A stretch of 64,000 bases of DNA from an uncultured Pelagibacteraceae bacterium (GTDB taxonomy: Bacteria; Pseudomonadota; Alphaproteobacteria; Pelagibacterales; Pelagibacteraceae). The DNA lies in contig CACDZR010000005.1 of assembly GCA_902557235.1 (NCBI GenBank), forward strand, positions 1 through 64,000, in the 5' to 3' direction. Position numbers and translations under genes: made by a program. Positions 40,372 through 49,483 of the stretch are shown piece by piece. Every line of letters begins with the position of its first letter. Within the stretch, counting starts at the first letter, position 1. The notes under the pieces are model-generated. The model saw nothing but the letters and a program-made list of their open reading frames with translations, did not search any database and was not told the DNA's origin.

Positions 40372-42768
40372 ATGGAGTTTAAAAAAATCCAATTGAATGG
40401 ATTTAAGTCTTTTGCAGATAAAACTAATTTCTTAATTGAAAATGGTTTGACGGGGATTGTTGGTCCTAATGGATGTGGAAAATCAAACATTGTTGAATCT
40501 TTAAGGTGGGTCATGGGAGAAACCTCAGCAAAAAGTATGCGAGGATCAGGAATGGAAGATGTAATATTTTCTGGAACATCAAACAAAGCATCAAAGAATA
40601 TTGCTGAAGTGTCAGTGACTGTAGCCAATGAAAAAAATGAGGGGCCTATTCAATATAGAGAATTAGATGAAGTTAACGTTAGAAGAAAAATAGAAAAAGA
40701 TAAAGGCTCAAAATTTTATATAAATGATAAAGAGGTTAGAGCGCGTGATGCTCAAATGTTTTTTGCAGATCTATCAACTGGAGCACATTCTCCATCGATG
40801 ATAAGCCAAGGTCGTATAGGTGCGATTGTAACAGCTAAACCAACTGATCGAAGAGCCATCTTAGAAGAGGCTGCTGGAATTTCAGGTTTACATGTAAGAA
40901 GACATGAAGCTGAATTAAGACTTAGTGCTGCAGAAAATAATCTTAAAAGAGCAGATGAATTAAGACGCCAGCAAGAAAGACAGCTCGTTAATCTTCAAAA
41001 ACAAGCTGAAGAGGCAGCTAGATATAAAAATATGTCTGAGGATATAAAAAAGATAGAAGCGGGCTTATATTATTTGAAACTATTAGAAATTGACAAAGAG
41101 ATAAGAGTAGAGAATGAAATTAATGTTGAAGCAGAAACTGAGGTTACAGACTTTAACAAAAAAATCACAGATCTTGAAAATCTCATTAAGTCTGAAACTG
41201 AAAAGATCACACCATTAAGAGAAAAGAATATTGAAAATTTATCAAAAATACAGCGACTTAATCTCGAGCTACAAAGTCTTGATGAGGAAAACACAAGGAT
41301 ACAAGATGAAATTGAAAATATAAAAAAAACACTTCAAACATTTGAAGAAGACATTGGTAGAGAAAAGGGAATAGTAATCGATGCAAACTCAAATGAAAAA
41401 AGACTCAAAGAGGAAAAAAATGAGCTGATAGAAATTGACTCTAAATATTATGATACAGAAAAACAGTCAGACAATGACTTAAGCACTGCTAAAGAAAAAT
41501 TACAAATTGAAATTGATAAAGTTAAAGAACTTATAAATTCTCAGAAAAATCAAGAAGCTCTATCGGCTCTTGATAATTGCAAAATTTTAATTGAAGCGTA
41601 CGCTGGAAGCTATAGTAAAAATGAAAATATTAAAAAAGAGTCTGTAAAAAGAAATGAAAGAATTAAAATAATAGATACAGAGATAGAAAGTTGGAAGAAC
41701 CTATTATTGAATTCTGAAAAAATGGTTACTCAGCTTACTGAAAGAAGAAGTAAGTTGAATGATCAACTAAATAAATTGGATAATCAACCAAAGTTACAAG
41801 CTGAAAAAAAAGGCCAAATAACTGAAGGTTTAAGAATTTCTGAAAAAGAAAAAGATGAGAATGAGGAGATTATTAATTCAACAGATGAAAAAATAGAAAA
41901 TTTAAGATCACAACTGAATGAAATCCAAGAGCAGTCAATTCAAATTAGAGAAAGAAAAGCAAGTTCAGGTGCAACGATCGAAGGATTAAAAAAAAGAAAA
42001 AGTGATTTAGTTGATAGAATAAATTCTGAATTAAATTTATCTGAGGAAAATATTTTAGAAAATTCAAATCTTTTTGGAATTGAAGAATTGCCAGATGCTG
42101 TAAATCAAGAAGATTTATTAGATAAGAAAAAACAAGAAAGAGAAAAGCTTGGTTCAGTGAATTTAAAAGCAGATGAGGAAACAAATAAGTATGAAACTGA
42201 AATCAAAAAAATGGAAAGCGATCGTGTAGATTTAGTAACAGCGATAGTGAAATTAAAAGAGAGTATTAATGAACTTAATCAGAAAGGTAGGGAAAGATTA
42301 ATTGAGGCTTTTGATAAAGTTGATAGAAAATTCAATGAGGTTTACACAAAACTATTTAATGGTGGAAACGCTAAACTCGAATTGGTGGATGCTGATGATC
42401 CTTTAGAGGCAGGATTAGAAATGTTAGTAAGTCCTCCAGGTAAACGTCTCCAATCAATTACTTTGTTGTCAGGTGGGGAACAAGCGTTAACAGCACTTTC
42501 ATTAATATTTGCAGTTTTCTTAACCAATCCATCTCCAATTTGTGTACTTGATGAAGTGGATGCTCCTCTTGATGATGCGAATGTCACAAGATTTTGTAGT
42601 TTGCTTGAGGAGCTTACAAAAATAACTGATACAAAATTTATAATTGTTACACATCATGCTTTAACAATGTCTAAAATGAACAGACTTTACGGAGTCACAA
42701 TGCCAGAAAAAGGTATTAGCCAACTTGTAGCTGTTGATCTTCAAAAAGCAGAAAGTATGGTTGCTTAA
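40372..42768 (+). CDS. smc: SMC chromosome segregation protein, short form without a visible hinge
   Basis: Condensin ATPase. The N-terminal head has Walker A at residues 31-38 (GPNGCGKS) and the Q-loop region; the C-terminal head has the signature LSGGEQALTALSLIF near residue 699 and Walker B ICVLDEVDAPLDDAN near 726. Coiled coil fills about residues 180-640. The total is 798 residues, roughly 350 to 400 fewer than canonical SMC (about 1150-1190), and the middle (residues about 370-410, a Lys/Glu-rich stretch and LSALDNCKILIEAYAG) shows no glycine-rich hinge. Both head domains appear complete, so the loss is in the arm and hinge. scpA and scpB are not in the window. Confidence 0.92.
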   Translation: MEFKKIQLNGFKSFADKTNFLIENGLTGIVGPNGCGKSNIVESLRWVMGETSAKSMRGSGMEDVIFSGTSNKASKNIAEVSVTVANEKNEGPIQYRELDEVNVRRKIEKDKGSKFYINDKEVRARDAQMFFADLSTGAHSPSMISQGRIGAIVTAKPTDRRAILEEAAGISGLHVRRHEAELRLSAAENNLKRADELRRQQERQLVNLQKQAEEAARYKNMSEDIKKIEAGLYYLKLLEIDKEIRVENEINVEAETEVTDFNKKITDLENLIKSETEKITPLREKNIENLSKIQRLNLELQSLDEENTRIQDEIENIKKTLQTFEEDIGREKGIVIDANSNEKRLKEEKNELIEIDSKYYDTEKQSDNDLSTAKEKLQIEIDKVKELINSQKNQEALSALDNCKILIEAYAGSYSKNENIKKESVKRNERIKIIDTEIESWKNLLLNSEKMVTQLTERRSKLNDQLNKLDNQPKLQAEKKGQITEGLRISEKEKDENEEIINSTDEKIENLRSQLNEIQEQSIQIRERKASSGATIEGLKKRKSDLVDRINSELNLSEENILENSNLFGIEELPDAVNQEDLLDKKKQEREKLGSVNLKADEETNKYETEIKKMESDRVDLVTAIVKLKESINELNQKGRERLIEAFDKVDRKFNEVYTKLFNGGNAKLELVDADDPLEAGLEMLVSPPGKRLQSITLLSGGEQALTALSLIFAVFLTNPSPICVLDEVDAPLDDANVTRFCSLLEELTKITDTKFIIVTHHALTMSKMNRLYGVTMPEKGISQLVAVDLQKAESMVA

Positions 42769-42783
42769 TAGAGCTGATTTCTA

Positions 42784-43056
42784 ATGTCTAAAGATCCATT
42801 TAAAACTCGCTTAGAAATTGCAAAAAAAAAGGCCTTTGATAAAGAAAATAACAAGAAACCTGACCCCTCTCCCATTGGAAATGCTTTTAAACTTAGCACT
42901 GAGCTTGTTTCTGCTGTAGCTGTAGGGACAATTATTGGGTTTATTTTAGACAAGACCTTTGGTACTAAACCCTGGTTAATTTTAATATTTTTTTTTGTAG
43001 GTGTGATTGCTGGAATAATGAATGTAATTAAATCTGCTAAAAAAATGCAAAAATAG
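42784..43056 (+). CDS. atpI: AtpI-like ATP synthase protein I
   Basis: A 90-residue two-helix membrane protein: basic N-terminus, then GTIIGFILDKTFGT and a second helix LILIFFFVGVIAGIMNVIKSAK. The glycine-rich helix hairpin is typical of AtpI/AtpZ-type assembly factors that assist c-ring formation. It heads the Fo gene group a-c-b'-b. Rapidly evolving family, so the call rests on the helix pattern and on the position. Confidence 0.88.
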   Translation: MSKDPFKTRLEIAKKKAFDKENNKKPDPSPIGNAFKLSTELVSAVAVGTIIGFILDKTFGTKPWLILIFFFVGVIAGIMNVIKSAKKMQK

Positions 43057-43068
43057 ATCGAAAAAAAT

Positions 43069-43803
43069 ATGGCTGCAAATCCAATGACTCAATTCGAAGT
43101 CTATAGAATTGGTCCAGAAATTAAAATAGGTGCTTTCGATATTTCATTCACAAACGCTAGTTTGTTTATGGTTGTTAGTTCATTAGCTATTTTAATTATA
43201 TTCAACCTTGGATCAAAAAAAAATTCATTGCTACCAAACAAAGTTCAGTTATTAGCTGAATTAAGTTATACATTTGTCTCAAAAATGATTAGTGATACAG
43301 CGGGCTCTAAAGCTAAACCTTATTTTTCTTTTATATTTTCTTTATTTATGTTTGTCCTTTTTTGTAACATGTTTGGTATGATCCCTTATACTTTTACAGT
43401 TACAAGTCATATTATTGTAACTTTTGTGTTAGCAGCTTTTATTTTTATTGGAGTAACAGTAATTGGTTTTATAAAACACGGTTTAGGCTATCTTAAATTA
43501 TTTGTACCAAGTGGAGTTCCTATAGTACTACTACCATTAATCGTAGTTATTGAGATTATTTCATATTTAAGTAGACCTATTAGTCTTTCCGTCAGGCTTT
43601 TTGCAAACATGATGGCGGGTCATACAATGATGAAAGTATTCGGAGGCTTTGTAATAAGTCTTGGAGTAGTCGGTGGATGGCTTCCACTGAGTTTTTCGGT
43701 TGCTTTAACAGGCTTGGAGATATTAGTTGCTTTTCTTCAAGCATACGTTTTTGCAATTTTAACCTGCATCTATTTAAATGATGCATTAAACTTACACCAT
43801 TAA
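43069..43803 (+). CDS. atpB: ATP synthase Fo subunit a
   Basis: Proton-channel subunit, 244 residues, with about five or six helices. The proton-transfer helix reads ISLSVRLFANMMAGHTMMKVFGG, including the essential Arg, and NMFGMIPYTFTVTSHI is another conserved block. It follows atpI by 12 bases and precedes atpE by 18 bases. The F1 genes are not in this window, which is common for alphaproteobacteria. Confidence 0.97.
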   Translation: MAANPMTQFEVYRIGPEIKIGAFDISFTNASLFMVVSSLAILIIFNLGSKKNSLLPNKVQLLAELSYTFVSKMISDTAGSKAKPYFSFIFSLFMFVLFCNMFGMIPYTFTVTSHIIVTFVLAAFIFIGVTVIGFIKHGLGYLKLFVPSGVPIVLLPLIVVIEIISYLSRPISLSVRLFANMMAGHTMMKVFGGFVISLGVVGGWLPLSFSVALTGLEILVAFLQAYVFAILTCIYLNDALNLHH

Positions 43804-43810
43804 TTAACAG

Positions 43811-43816
43811 AGGAGG
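43811..43816 (+). promoter_or_regulatory. Strong Shine-Dalgarno site of atpE
   Basis: AGGAGG ends five bases before the atpE ATG (43822). It is among the few near-perfect ribosome-binding sites in the window and fits the need for many copies of subunit c per complex. Confidence 0.75.
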
Positions 43817-43821
43817 ATATA

Positions 43822-44049
43822 ATGGAATTAGAAGCAGCAAAAATGATCGGAGCAGGTTTGGCGGCGATTGCCCTAGCTGGTGCCGGTGTTGGTATAGGTA
43901 TTATTTTTGGTAATTACCTTTCAGGTGCGATGAGAAACCCATCTGCAGCTCAAAAACAATTTCCTAATTTGCTTTTAGGGTTTGCCCTTGCAGAAGCAAC
44001 TGGATTGTTTGGATTGGTAGTAGCGTTAATCATTCTTTTTGCATTTTAA
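43822..44049 (+). CDS. atpE: ATP synthase Fo subunit c
   Basis: 75-residue hairpin of two helices forming the rotor ring. The loop and second helix read RNPSAAQKQFPNLLLGFALAEATGLFGLVVALIILF; the ion-binding Glu lies in ALAEATG. The first helix is rich in Ala/Gly (GAGLAAIALAGAGVGIGIIFG). It has a strong ribosome-binding site upstream. The presence of a single acidic residue with no Gln-Ser sodium pattern suggests proton coupling. Confidence 0.97.
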   Translation: MELEAAKMIGAGLAAIALAGAGVGIGIIFGNYLSGAMRNPSAAQKQFPNLLLGFALAEATGLFGLVVALIILFAF

Positions 44050-44053
44050 ATAA

Positions 44054-44644
44054 ATGATTAAAAAAATATTTTTTCAGCTAGTATTTTTTAATCTCTTTTT
44101 TTTAAAAGAGGTTTTTGCAGCTGAAAGCGGAGGTATGCCTCAATTAAATCCAGAATTTTGGATTTCACAAATTTTTTGGCTAACACTTACTTTTGGTATT
44201 TTGTATGTAGTATTATCTAAACTAATACTACCAAAGATAAGTGCTAATCTTGAATTAAGAAAATCACAGATACAAGAAAATATTGAGGCAGCAGAAAAGC
44301 AGAGAGAAAGTAGCGAGGCTAAGCTTAAAGAGTACGACGATATTATTTCTAAAAGCAAATTAGAGGCAAATAATATTTTTAAAGAAGCTAGGGAAAATGT
44401 ACTGAAAGAAATAAATACCAAAAAAGAAACATTGGATAAACAGATTGATGAGGAAGTCAAAAAAGTAGAGCAAGAGATTAATTTACTGAAAAAAGGTGCA
44501 TCAGAAAAAATTAATAAAATTGCAATTGAAACTACTTCAGAGTTACTAGTGAAATTAATTGGTACTGAAGTTAATAACAGTAGTATTTCTGCAATCGTTG
44601 ATGATTTATCAAAAAGAAATGGGAATAAATATTATGGCAATTGA
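44054..44644 (+). CDS. atpF': ATP synthase Fo subunit b'
   Basis: Peripheral-stalk subunit, 196 residues. It has an N-terminal signal-like hydrophobic segment (about 1-22), a short membrane helix near FWLTLTFGILYVVLSKLILPKI, and a long helical stalk rich in Glu/Lys (LRKSQIQENIEAAEKQ). Its heterodimeric partner is the next gene. The overlap with that gene is 11 bases. The two b-type genes are arranged as in photosynthetic and other alphaproteobacteria. Confidence 0.93.
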   Translation: MIKKIFFQLVFFNLFFLKEVFAAESGGMPQLNPEFWISQIFWLTLTFGILYVVLSKLILPKISANLELRKSQIQENIEAAEKQRESSEAKLKEYDDIISKSKLEANNIFKEARENVLKEINTKKETLDKQIDEEVKKVEQEINLLKKGASEKINKIAIETTSELLVKLIGTEVNNSSISAIVDDLSKRNGNKYYGN

Positions 44645-45131
44645 TGCAACATTTTGGGTAGCTGTATCTTTTATCATTTTCTTTGGAGGTTTAATCTATC
44701 TTAAGGTTCCACAAAAAATAAATGAAATATTAAATAAATTGATCTCTGATATCAAAAATGAGATTGATGAAAGCGAAAAACTTAGAACCGAGGCTAAAAC
44801 TTTATTAGATAATGCACAAAAAAAACTTGATACTGCACAATCCGTAAGTAAAGAAATATTAACACAAGCAAAAAAAGATAGTGATAATCTTATTATTGAG
44901 TTAAATGAAAAATTTCATAAATCTTCAGAAATTAAAAAAAATTCAACAGAAAATAAGATTAATCAAATGAAAGATGCGGCAATAAAAGAAATAAAAGATG
45001 CCTCAATTAAAGTTGCGGTAGACTCAGTAAAAAAAATAATTACAACATCAGTTGATAAGTCCAAGCTTGATAACTTGTTTCAAAAAGATTTAGATGAAGC
45101 AAAAGAAGAGTTAAAAAAAATCAACTCATAA
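44634..45131 (+). CDS. atpF: ATP synthase Fo subunit b
   Basis: Second stalk subunit, about 165 residues: membrane helix FWVAVSFIIFFGGLIYLKVP at the N-terminus, then a helical stalk (INEILNKLISDIKNEIDESEKLRTEAKTLLDNAQ) containing no globular domain. ATG at 44634 gives the conserved N-terminus; longer in-frame starts exist at 44619 and 44559 but only extend into the b' gene. It ends 40 bases before the carotenoid cluster. Confidence 0.93.
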   Translation: MAIDATFWVAVSFIIFFGGLIYLKVPQKINEILNKLISDIKNEIDESEKLRTEAKTLLDNAQKKLDTAQSVSKEILTQAKKDSDNLIIELNEKFHKSSEIKKNSTENKINQMKDAAIKEIKDASIKVAVDSVKKIITTSVDKSKLDNLFQKDLDEAKEELKKINS

Positions 45132-45136
45132 TACTC

Positions 45137-45163
45137 TTACAATTTTTCAAAAAAGACTATAAA
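45137..45163 (+). promoter_or_regulatory. Putative promoter of the carotenoid cluster
   Basis: TTACAA (45137-45142) and TATAAA (45158-45163) are 15 bases apart, in the 40-base gap between atpF and crtI. The predicted start of transcription would fall within a few bases of the crtI ATG at 45172, which would make a leaderless message. There is no ribosome-binding site before that ATG. Confidence 0.4.
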
Positions 45164-45171
45164 TTATAAAT

Positions 45172-46632
45172 ATGAATTCCGTTGTCATAGGTTCAGGATT
45201 TGGAGGAATAGCTGCAGCTTTACGCCTTAAAGCTAAAGGTCATAAAGTAACTTTAATAGAAAAACATAAGGATCTTGGAGGTAGAGCAAGAGTATTTAAA
45301 AAAAATGGCTTCATTTATGATGGTGGACCCACAGTAATAACTGCTCCGTATTTGATAAATGAATTATTCGAATTATTTCAAAAAGACCCCAAAAATTATA
45401 TAAAACTCACTAACCTAAAAGTTTGGTATCAATTTATTTTCGAGGATAAGTCAAAATTTAATTACTCTGGGGATGAGTTGGAAATGAAAAAACAGATAAA
45501 AGAGATAAATGAAAAAGATGTTGAGGGTTATGAAAAATTAGTAAATTTTACAAAAAAAATTTTTGACAAAGGTTTTACGGAGCTTGCTGATGTACCCTTT
45601 GATAAACCTTTTGTAATGATTCAACAATTGCCAGCATTACTTAAACTAAAAAGTTACAAATCTGTTTATGCTTTAGTCTCATCATATATAGAAAATGAGA
45701 AATTGAGAAGAATGTTAAGTATGCATCCATTATTAGTTGGAGGGAATCCTTTTTCTACAACCTCAATATATGGATTAATTTTATATTTAGAAAAAAAATG
45801 GGGTATTCATTACTCAATGGGTGGAACAGGAAATATTATCAAAGGTTTTGAAAAATTGATGAATGAAGTTGGGGTTGAAATAATTAAAGGTCACGAAGTT
45901 ACCAAAATCATTTCAAATAAAAATAAAATCACTGGTGTCCAATTAGATGATCAAACAATAATACAATCCAACAACGTAATTTGTAATGCTGATCCTCCTG
46001 CTGTTTACGAGAAAATGTTAAATGGGAATATGAGTAATTCATTTCTTTTTAAATGGAAAAAAAACAGAATGGAGTATTCAATGGGTTTATTTGTTTATTA
46101 CTTTGGTACAAAAAAAAAATACGAAAATGTTGAGCATCATACAATTAAATTTGGAAATAAATATAAAGAACATCTAGATGATATTTTCAATAATAAAAAA
46201 TTGAATGACGATATTAGTTATTATCTTCACAGACCATCTGCAACTGATAAAACTATGGCACCTGAGGGTAATGATTGCTTTTATGTTTTGGTCCCAGTGC
46301 CAAATAATCAATCAAAAATTGACTGGTCTGTTGAGGGAGAAAAAATGAAAAATTTAGTTATCGATAAAATGCAAAAAGATTTAATGCCAAATCTTAAGGA
46401 TAATATTGTAGAAGATTTTTATTTAACCCCTGATTATTTTGAAAAAGATTTAAATACAAAATATGGTTCGGGCTTTTCGATCCAACCAAAATTTTCACAG
46501 TCTGCATATTTTAGATTCCATAATAAATCTGAGATATACAAAGGACTTTATTTTGTTGGTGCAGGAACCCATCCTGGAGCAGGTGTGCCTGGAGTGCTTT
46601 CATCAGCTAAGGTGTTAGAAAAAATTTTATAA
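45172..46632 (+). CDS. crtI: Phytoene desaturase
   Basis: FAD enzyme that converts phytoene to lycopene in four desaturations. It opens with VIGSGFGGIAAALRLKAKGHKVTLIEK and the FAD loop DLGGRARVFKKNGFIYDGGPTVI, and closes with GLYFVGAGTHPGAGVPGVLSSAKV, the bacterial CrtI signature. Length 486 is normal. Its stop shares one base with the crtB start (TAATG). It is the first gene of crtI-crtB-crtY-blh. Confidence 0.96.
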   Translation: MNSVVIGSGFGGIAAALRLKAKGHKVTLIEKHKDLGGRARVFKKNGFIYDGGPTVITAPYLINELFELFQKDPKNYIKLTNLKVWYQFIFEDKSKFNYSGDELEMKKQIKEINEKDVEGYEKLVNFTKKIFDKGFTELADVPFDKPFVMIQQLPALLKLKSYKSVYALVSSYIENEKLRRMLSMHPLLVGGNPFSTTSIYGLILYLEKKWGIHYSMGGTGNIIKGFEKLMNEVGVEIIKGHEVTKIISNKNKITGVQLDDQTIIQSNNVICNADPPAVYEKMLNGNMSNSFLFKWKKNRMEYSMGLFVYYFGTKKKYENVEHHTIKFGNKYKEHLDDIFNNKKLNDDISYYLHRPSATDKTMAPEGNDCFYVLVPVPNNQSKIDWSVEGEKMKNLVIDKMQKDLMPNLKDNIVEDFYLTPDYFEKDLNTKYGSGFSIQPKFSQSAYFRFHNKSEIYKGLYFVGAGTHPGAGVPGVLSSAKVLEKIL

Positions 46633-47483
46633 TGTCTGATAAAAATTACTTATCAGTTTATGCTAAATCTTTTAATTGGGCAGGTTTTTTTTTACCCAAA
46701 AAAACATATAAAAAATGTTCTGCATTGTATGATTTTTGTAGAGTTGCTGACAATATTGCAGATGATGAAGAAAAATTAGAAGTTAAAGAAATTAAATTCA
46801 AACAATTCAAAAAAGATTTTGTTCAGAAAAATTTTGATAATCCAATTATTAAAAATATGTGGGATCTTATTGATGAATTTAAAATTTCAGTAAAAATTAT
46901 CGAAGATTTATTAGATGGTATAAGTTCAGATATCAAAGATAAGGTAATATTAAATTCAAAAAAAGACCTTTTAGTTTATTCTTACAGAGTTGCTGGGACT
47001 GTTGGCTTAATGATGGCAAAAATTTTAAAAGTTAATAAAATAAGCTCACTCAAGTCAGCTATTGATCTCGGTATTGCAATGCAACTTACAAATATATCAA
47101 GAGATGTAATTGAAGACTCAAAAATAAACAGATTTTATATAGATAAAAATTTCGAAGAAATTTCATCAACTATAAATCTAGCGGATACTTTTTATGAGAA
47201 TTCCTTTTATTCTATAAAAGACATTCCAATAAGTTTTAGATTTTCAATTTTAGTCGCTAGAAGGATCTACCGAAAAATAGGCTATAATATTCTCAATAAA
47301 AAAACATTTGAAAACTATAAAAATTCTGGAAAAATTTACGTATCCAATATTGAAAAATGTGTTGAGACAATTTTTGCAATTTTTGATCTTATAAAGTTAT
47401 CTTTAACCAGTATTAAGGAAAATCAGATTAAACATGATCATTTTTTAATTAATGAGGAAATAAATTTAGATGAAAGAATTTGA
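46632..47483 (+). CDS. crtB: Phytoene synthase
   Basis: Condenses two geranylgeranyl diphosphates to phytoene. The 283-residue trans-isoprenyl synthase has SFNWAGFFLPKKTYKKCSALYDFCRVADNIADD, with the first Asp-rich motif DNIADD, and a second one in LTNISRDVIEDSKINRFYI. It overlaps crtI by one base and crtY by 14. The GGPP synthase (crtE) that would supply the substrate is not in this window. Confidence 0.95.
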   Translation: MSDKNYLSVYAKSFNWAGFFLPKKTYKKCSALYDFCRVADNIADDEEKLEVKEIKFKQFKKDFVQKNFDNPIIKNMWDLIDEFKISVKIIEDLLDGISSDIKDKVILNSKKDLLVYSYRVAGTVGLMMAKILKVNKISSLKSAIDLGIAMQLTNISRDVIEDSKINRFYIDKNFEEISSTINLADTFYENSFYSIKDIPISFRFSILVARRIYRKIGYNILNKKTFENYKNSGKIYVSNIEKCVETIFAIFDLIKLSLTSIKENQIKHDHFLINEEINLDERI

Positions 47484-48537
47484 CTATGTCATTATTGGTG
47501 GAGGTTGTGCTGGTTTATCTTTAGCATATGAATTAGAAATTCATGGAAAGCTTAAAGATAAAACTTTGGCAATCATAGAACCGAGAGAAGAATACAAAAA
47601 AGATAAAACTTGGTCTTTTTGGAAAGTAACATCTCATAACTTTGATGATTGTGTAAAAAAAAAGTGGGAAAATTTTTCAATTAATATTCCAAATAAAACT
47701 AACTATTTACAATGTAAAAATTCTCCATATCAAAGTATTGATAGTGGCTTATTCTATGAAAAAATTAATAACAAACTAAATGAAAACAAAAATATTTCCT
47801 TCTTCAAAGAAATTAGTCAAATTAATATAAAAGATTCTTTTGTTTTTAATAGTGTACCATTTATTAAAAAAAATCATCGAAACCTTTGGCAACATTTCTG
47901 TGGGGTAGAAATTGAGACTAAAAGTAATTTTTTTGATGATGAAATTTTTAATCTGATGGATTTTGATTGTGACCAGAGAGAAAGCGTACATTTTTTTTAT
48001 ACATTACCCTACTCAAAAAATACTGCTTTAGTAGAAACAACTTGGTTATCTAAAATGAATGACAATTCTCAGAAGGATTATGACAAGCAAATAAAAGATT
48101 ATATTGAAAATCATTTAAATTTGAAAGATTACAAAATAATTTACAGAGAAGAGGGTGCAATACCATTATTTTATCCAATCGATAAGAATGAAAAAAATAA
48201 AATAAATATTGGTACTGCTGGTGGTATGACTAGATTAAGCACGGGTTATACTTTTTTAAATATTCAAGATCACAGTAAATATATTAGAGAGAATATTGAA
48301 AATATTTCTAGAGTTAAAAAATATAAAATAAGTGGCAAATATCAATTTTTAGATGAAATATTTTTGAGAGTTCTTGAAAAACATCCAGAAAAAATGTCTG
48401 ATATATTCTTTAAAATGTTTAAGGCTTCACCAAAGACTGTTATAAAATTTTTATCTAATAAAAGCAATTTTTTCGAGGATTTGTCTATTATTTCAAGAAT
48501 GCCTAAATTGACATTTATCAAAGCATTGTTTTATTAG
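47470..48537 (+). CDS. crtY: Lycopene beta-cyclase
   Basis: Makes the beta-ionone rings of beta-carotene. The 355-residue CrtY-type flavoprotein has VIIGGGCAGLSLAYELE at the start, DKTWSFWK (a CrtY hallmark), TGSLQ-like VETTWLS, and REEGAIPLFYP with GTAGGMTRLSTGYTF near the active site. It overlaps crtB by 14 bases. Blh follows after 22 bases. Confidence 0.93.
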   Translation: MKEFDYVIIGGGCAGLSLAYELEIHGKLKDKTLAIIEPREEYKKDKTWSFWKVTSHNFDDCVKKKWENFSINIPNKTNYLQCKNSPYQSIDSGLFYEKINNKLNENKNISFFKEISQINIKDSFVFNSVPFIKKNHRNLWQHFCGVEIETKSNFFDDEIFNLMDFDCDQRESVHFFYTLPYSKNTALVETTWLSKMNDNSQKDYDKQIKDYIENHLNLKDYKIIYREEGAIPLFYPIDKNEKNKINIGTAGGMTRLSTGYTFLNIQDHSKYIRENIENISRVKKYKISGKYQFLDEIFLRVLEKHPEKMSDIFFKMFKASPKTVIKFLSNKSNFFEDLSIISRMPKLTFIKALFY

Positions 48538-48559
48538 TAAATTAAAAAATAAATAATAA

Positions 48560-49483
48560 ATGAAAAAAATAAATTTCAATCATTCTTTCATTTTTTTTTT
48601 ACTTTGTAATATTTTTTCATTGATAGCTTTTAAGATTAATACTTTCACCATTTCACCATTTATTTGTTTGTTATTAATTTTAAGTATCGGTATATCTCAT
48701 GGATCACTTGACAATTTTAAAGGAAGAAAACTTTTTCAAATTTTAAAAATTGATAATTTTTCTATTTTTTACTTTGCATACATTTTAATAGCTCTAATAG
48801 TTATATTTTTATGGATATTGATACCATATGTTTCTTTGATTATATTTTTAATGGTAGCTTCATATCATTTTGGAAAAGAAGACACTCAATTTTTAATAAT
48901 TGAAAACTCTTATTACAATCAATTTTTATTTTTCTTAAAAGGTTCTTTAATAGTTTTTGCACCAATGTATTTCCATTTTGATGAAACGATATCAATATTC
49001 AGATTGCTTTTAATTGAAAATGAAACTTTCTATAAATTTTTAGATTTAATAGAATCTAACAGAGTATTGCTATATTGTGTTATTCTCTCAACTTTAGCTA
49101 ACATTCTACTATTTACAAAAAATTTTGAGCTAAAGAAATTCACAATATTTTTAGATTATTTTTCAATTCTAATAATAAACTATTATTTTTCACCGTTAGT
49201 AGCTTTTACAATTTATTTTTGTTTTTTGCATTCTATAAGACACAGCATCTCATTAATGTCTGAATTAGATGAGAATAATCTTGGTAATGGATTTAAAATA
49301 TTTATAAAAAAAGCTTTGCCTCTGACATTCATTACTGCTATTTTTTGTGTAATTGGACTTTATTTGCTAAATAATACTTACAATTTTGATAGTTCAATTC
49401 TTAAAATCATATTTATAGGTTTGGCGTCTTTGACCTTTCCACATATATTGCTTGAGTATCTGATTGAAAAAAATGAAAAATAA
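48560..49483 (+). CDS. blh: Beta-carotene 15,15'-dioxygenase (Brp/Blh family)
   Basis: Membrane enzyme that cleaves beta-carotene into two retinals. The 307-residue protein has seven or more hydrophobic helices, with conserved His residues in GISHGSLDNFKGRK, VASYHFGKEDTQF, CFLHSIRHSISLM and TFPHILLEYLIE, matching the iron ligands of the Brp/Blh family. It completes crtI-crtB-crtY-blh. Retinal production implies a microbial rhodopsin elsewhere in the genome. It overlaps ispH by 11 bases. Confidence 0.93.
   Translation: MKKINFNHSFIFFLLCNIFSLIAFKINTFTISPFICLLLILSIGISHGSLDNFKGRKLFQILKIDNFSIFYFAYILIALIVIFLWILIPYVSLIIFLMVASYHFGKEDTQFLIIENSYYNQFLFFLKGSLIVFAPMYFHFDETISIFRLLLIENETFYKFLDLIESNRVLLYCVILSTLANILLFTKNFELKKFTIFLDYFSILIINYYFSPLVAFTIYFCFLHSIRHSISLMSELDENNLGNGFKIFIKKALPLTFITAIFCVIGLYLLNNTYNFDSSILKIIFIGLASLTFPHILLEYLIEKNEK

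Noticed and set aside
42784..45131. A sodium-dependent ATP synthase
   Set aside because: Subunit c has the ordinary Glu site in ALAEATG without the Gln/Ser/Thr pattern typical of sodium c-rings, so proton coupling is the simpler reading.
47776..47991. Minus-strand open frame inside crtY
   Set aside because: Lies opposite a conserved gene and encodes no recognisable domain.
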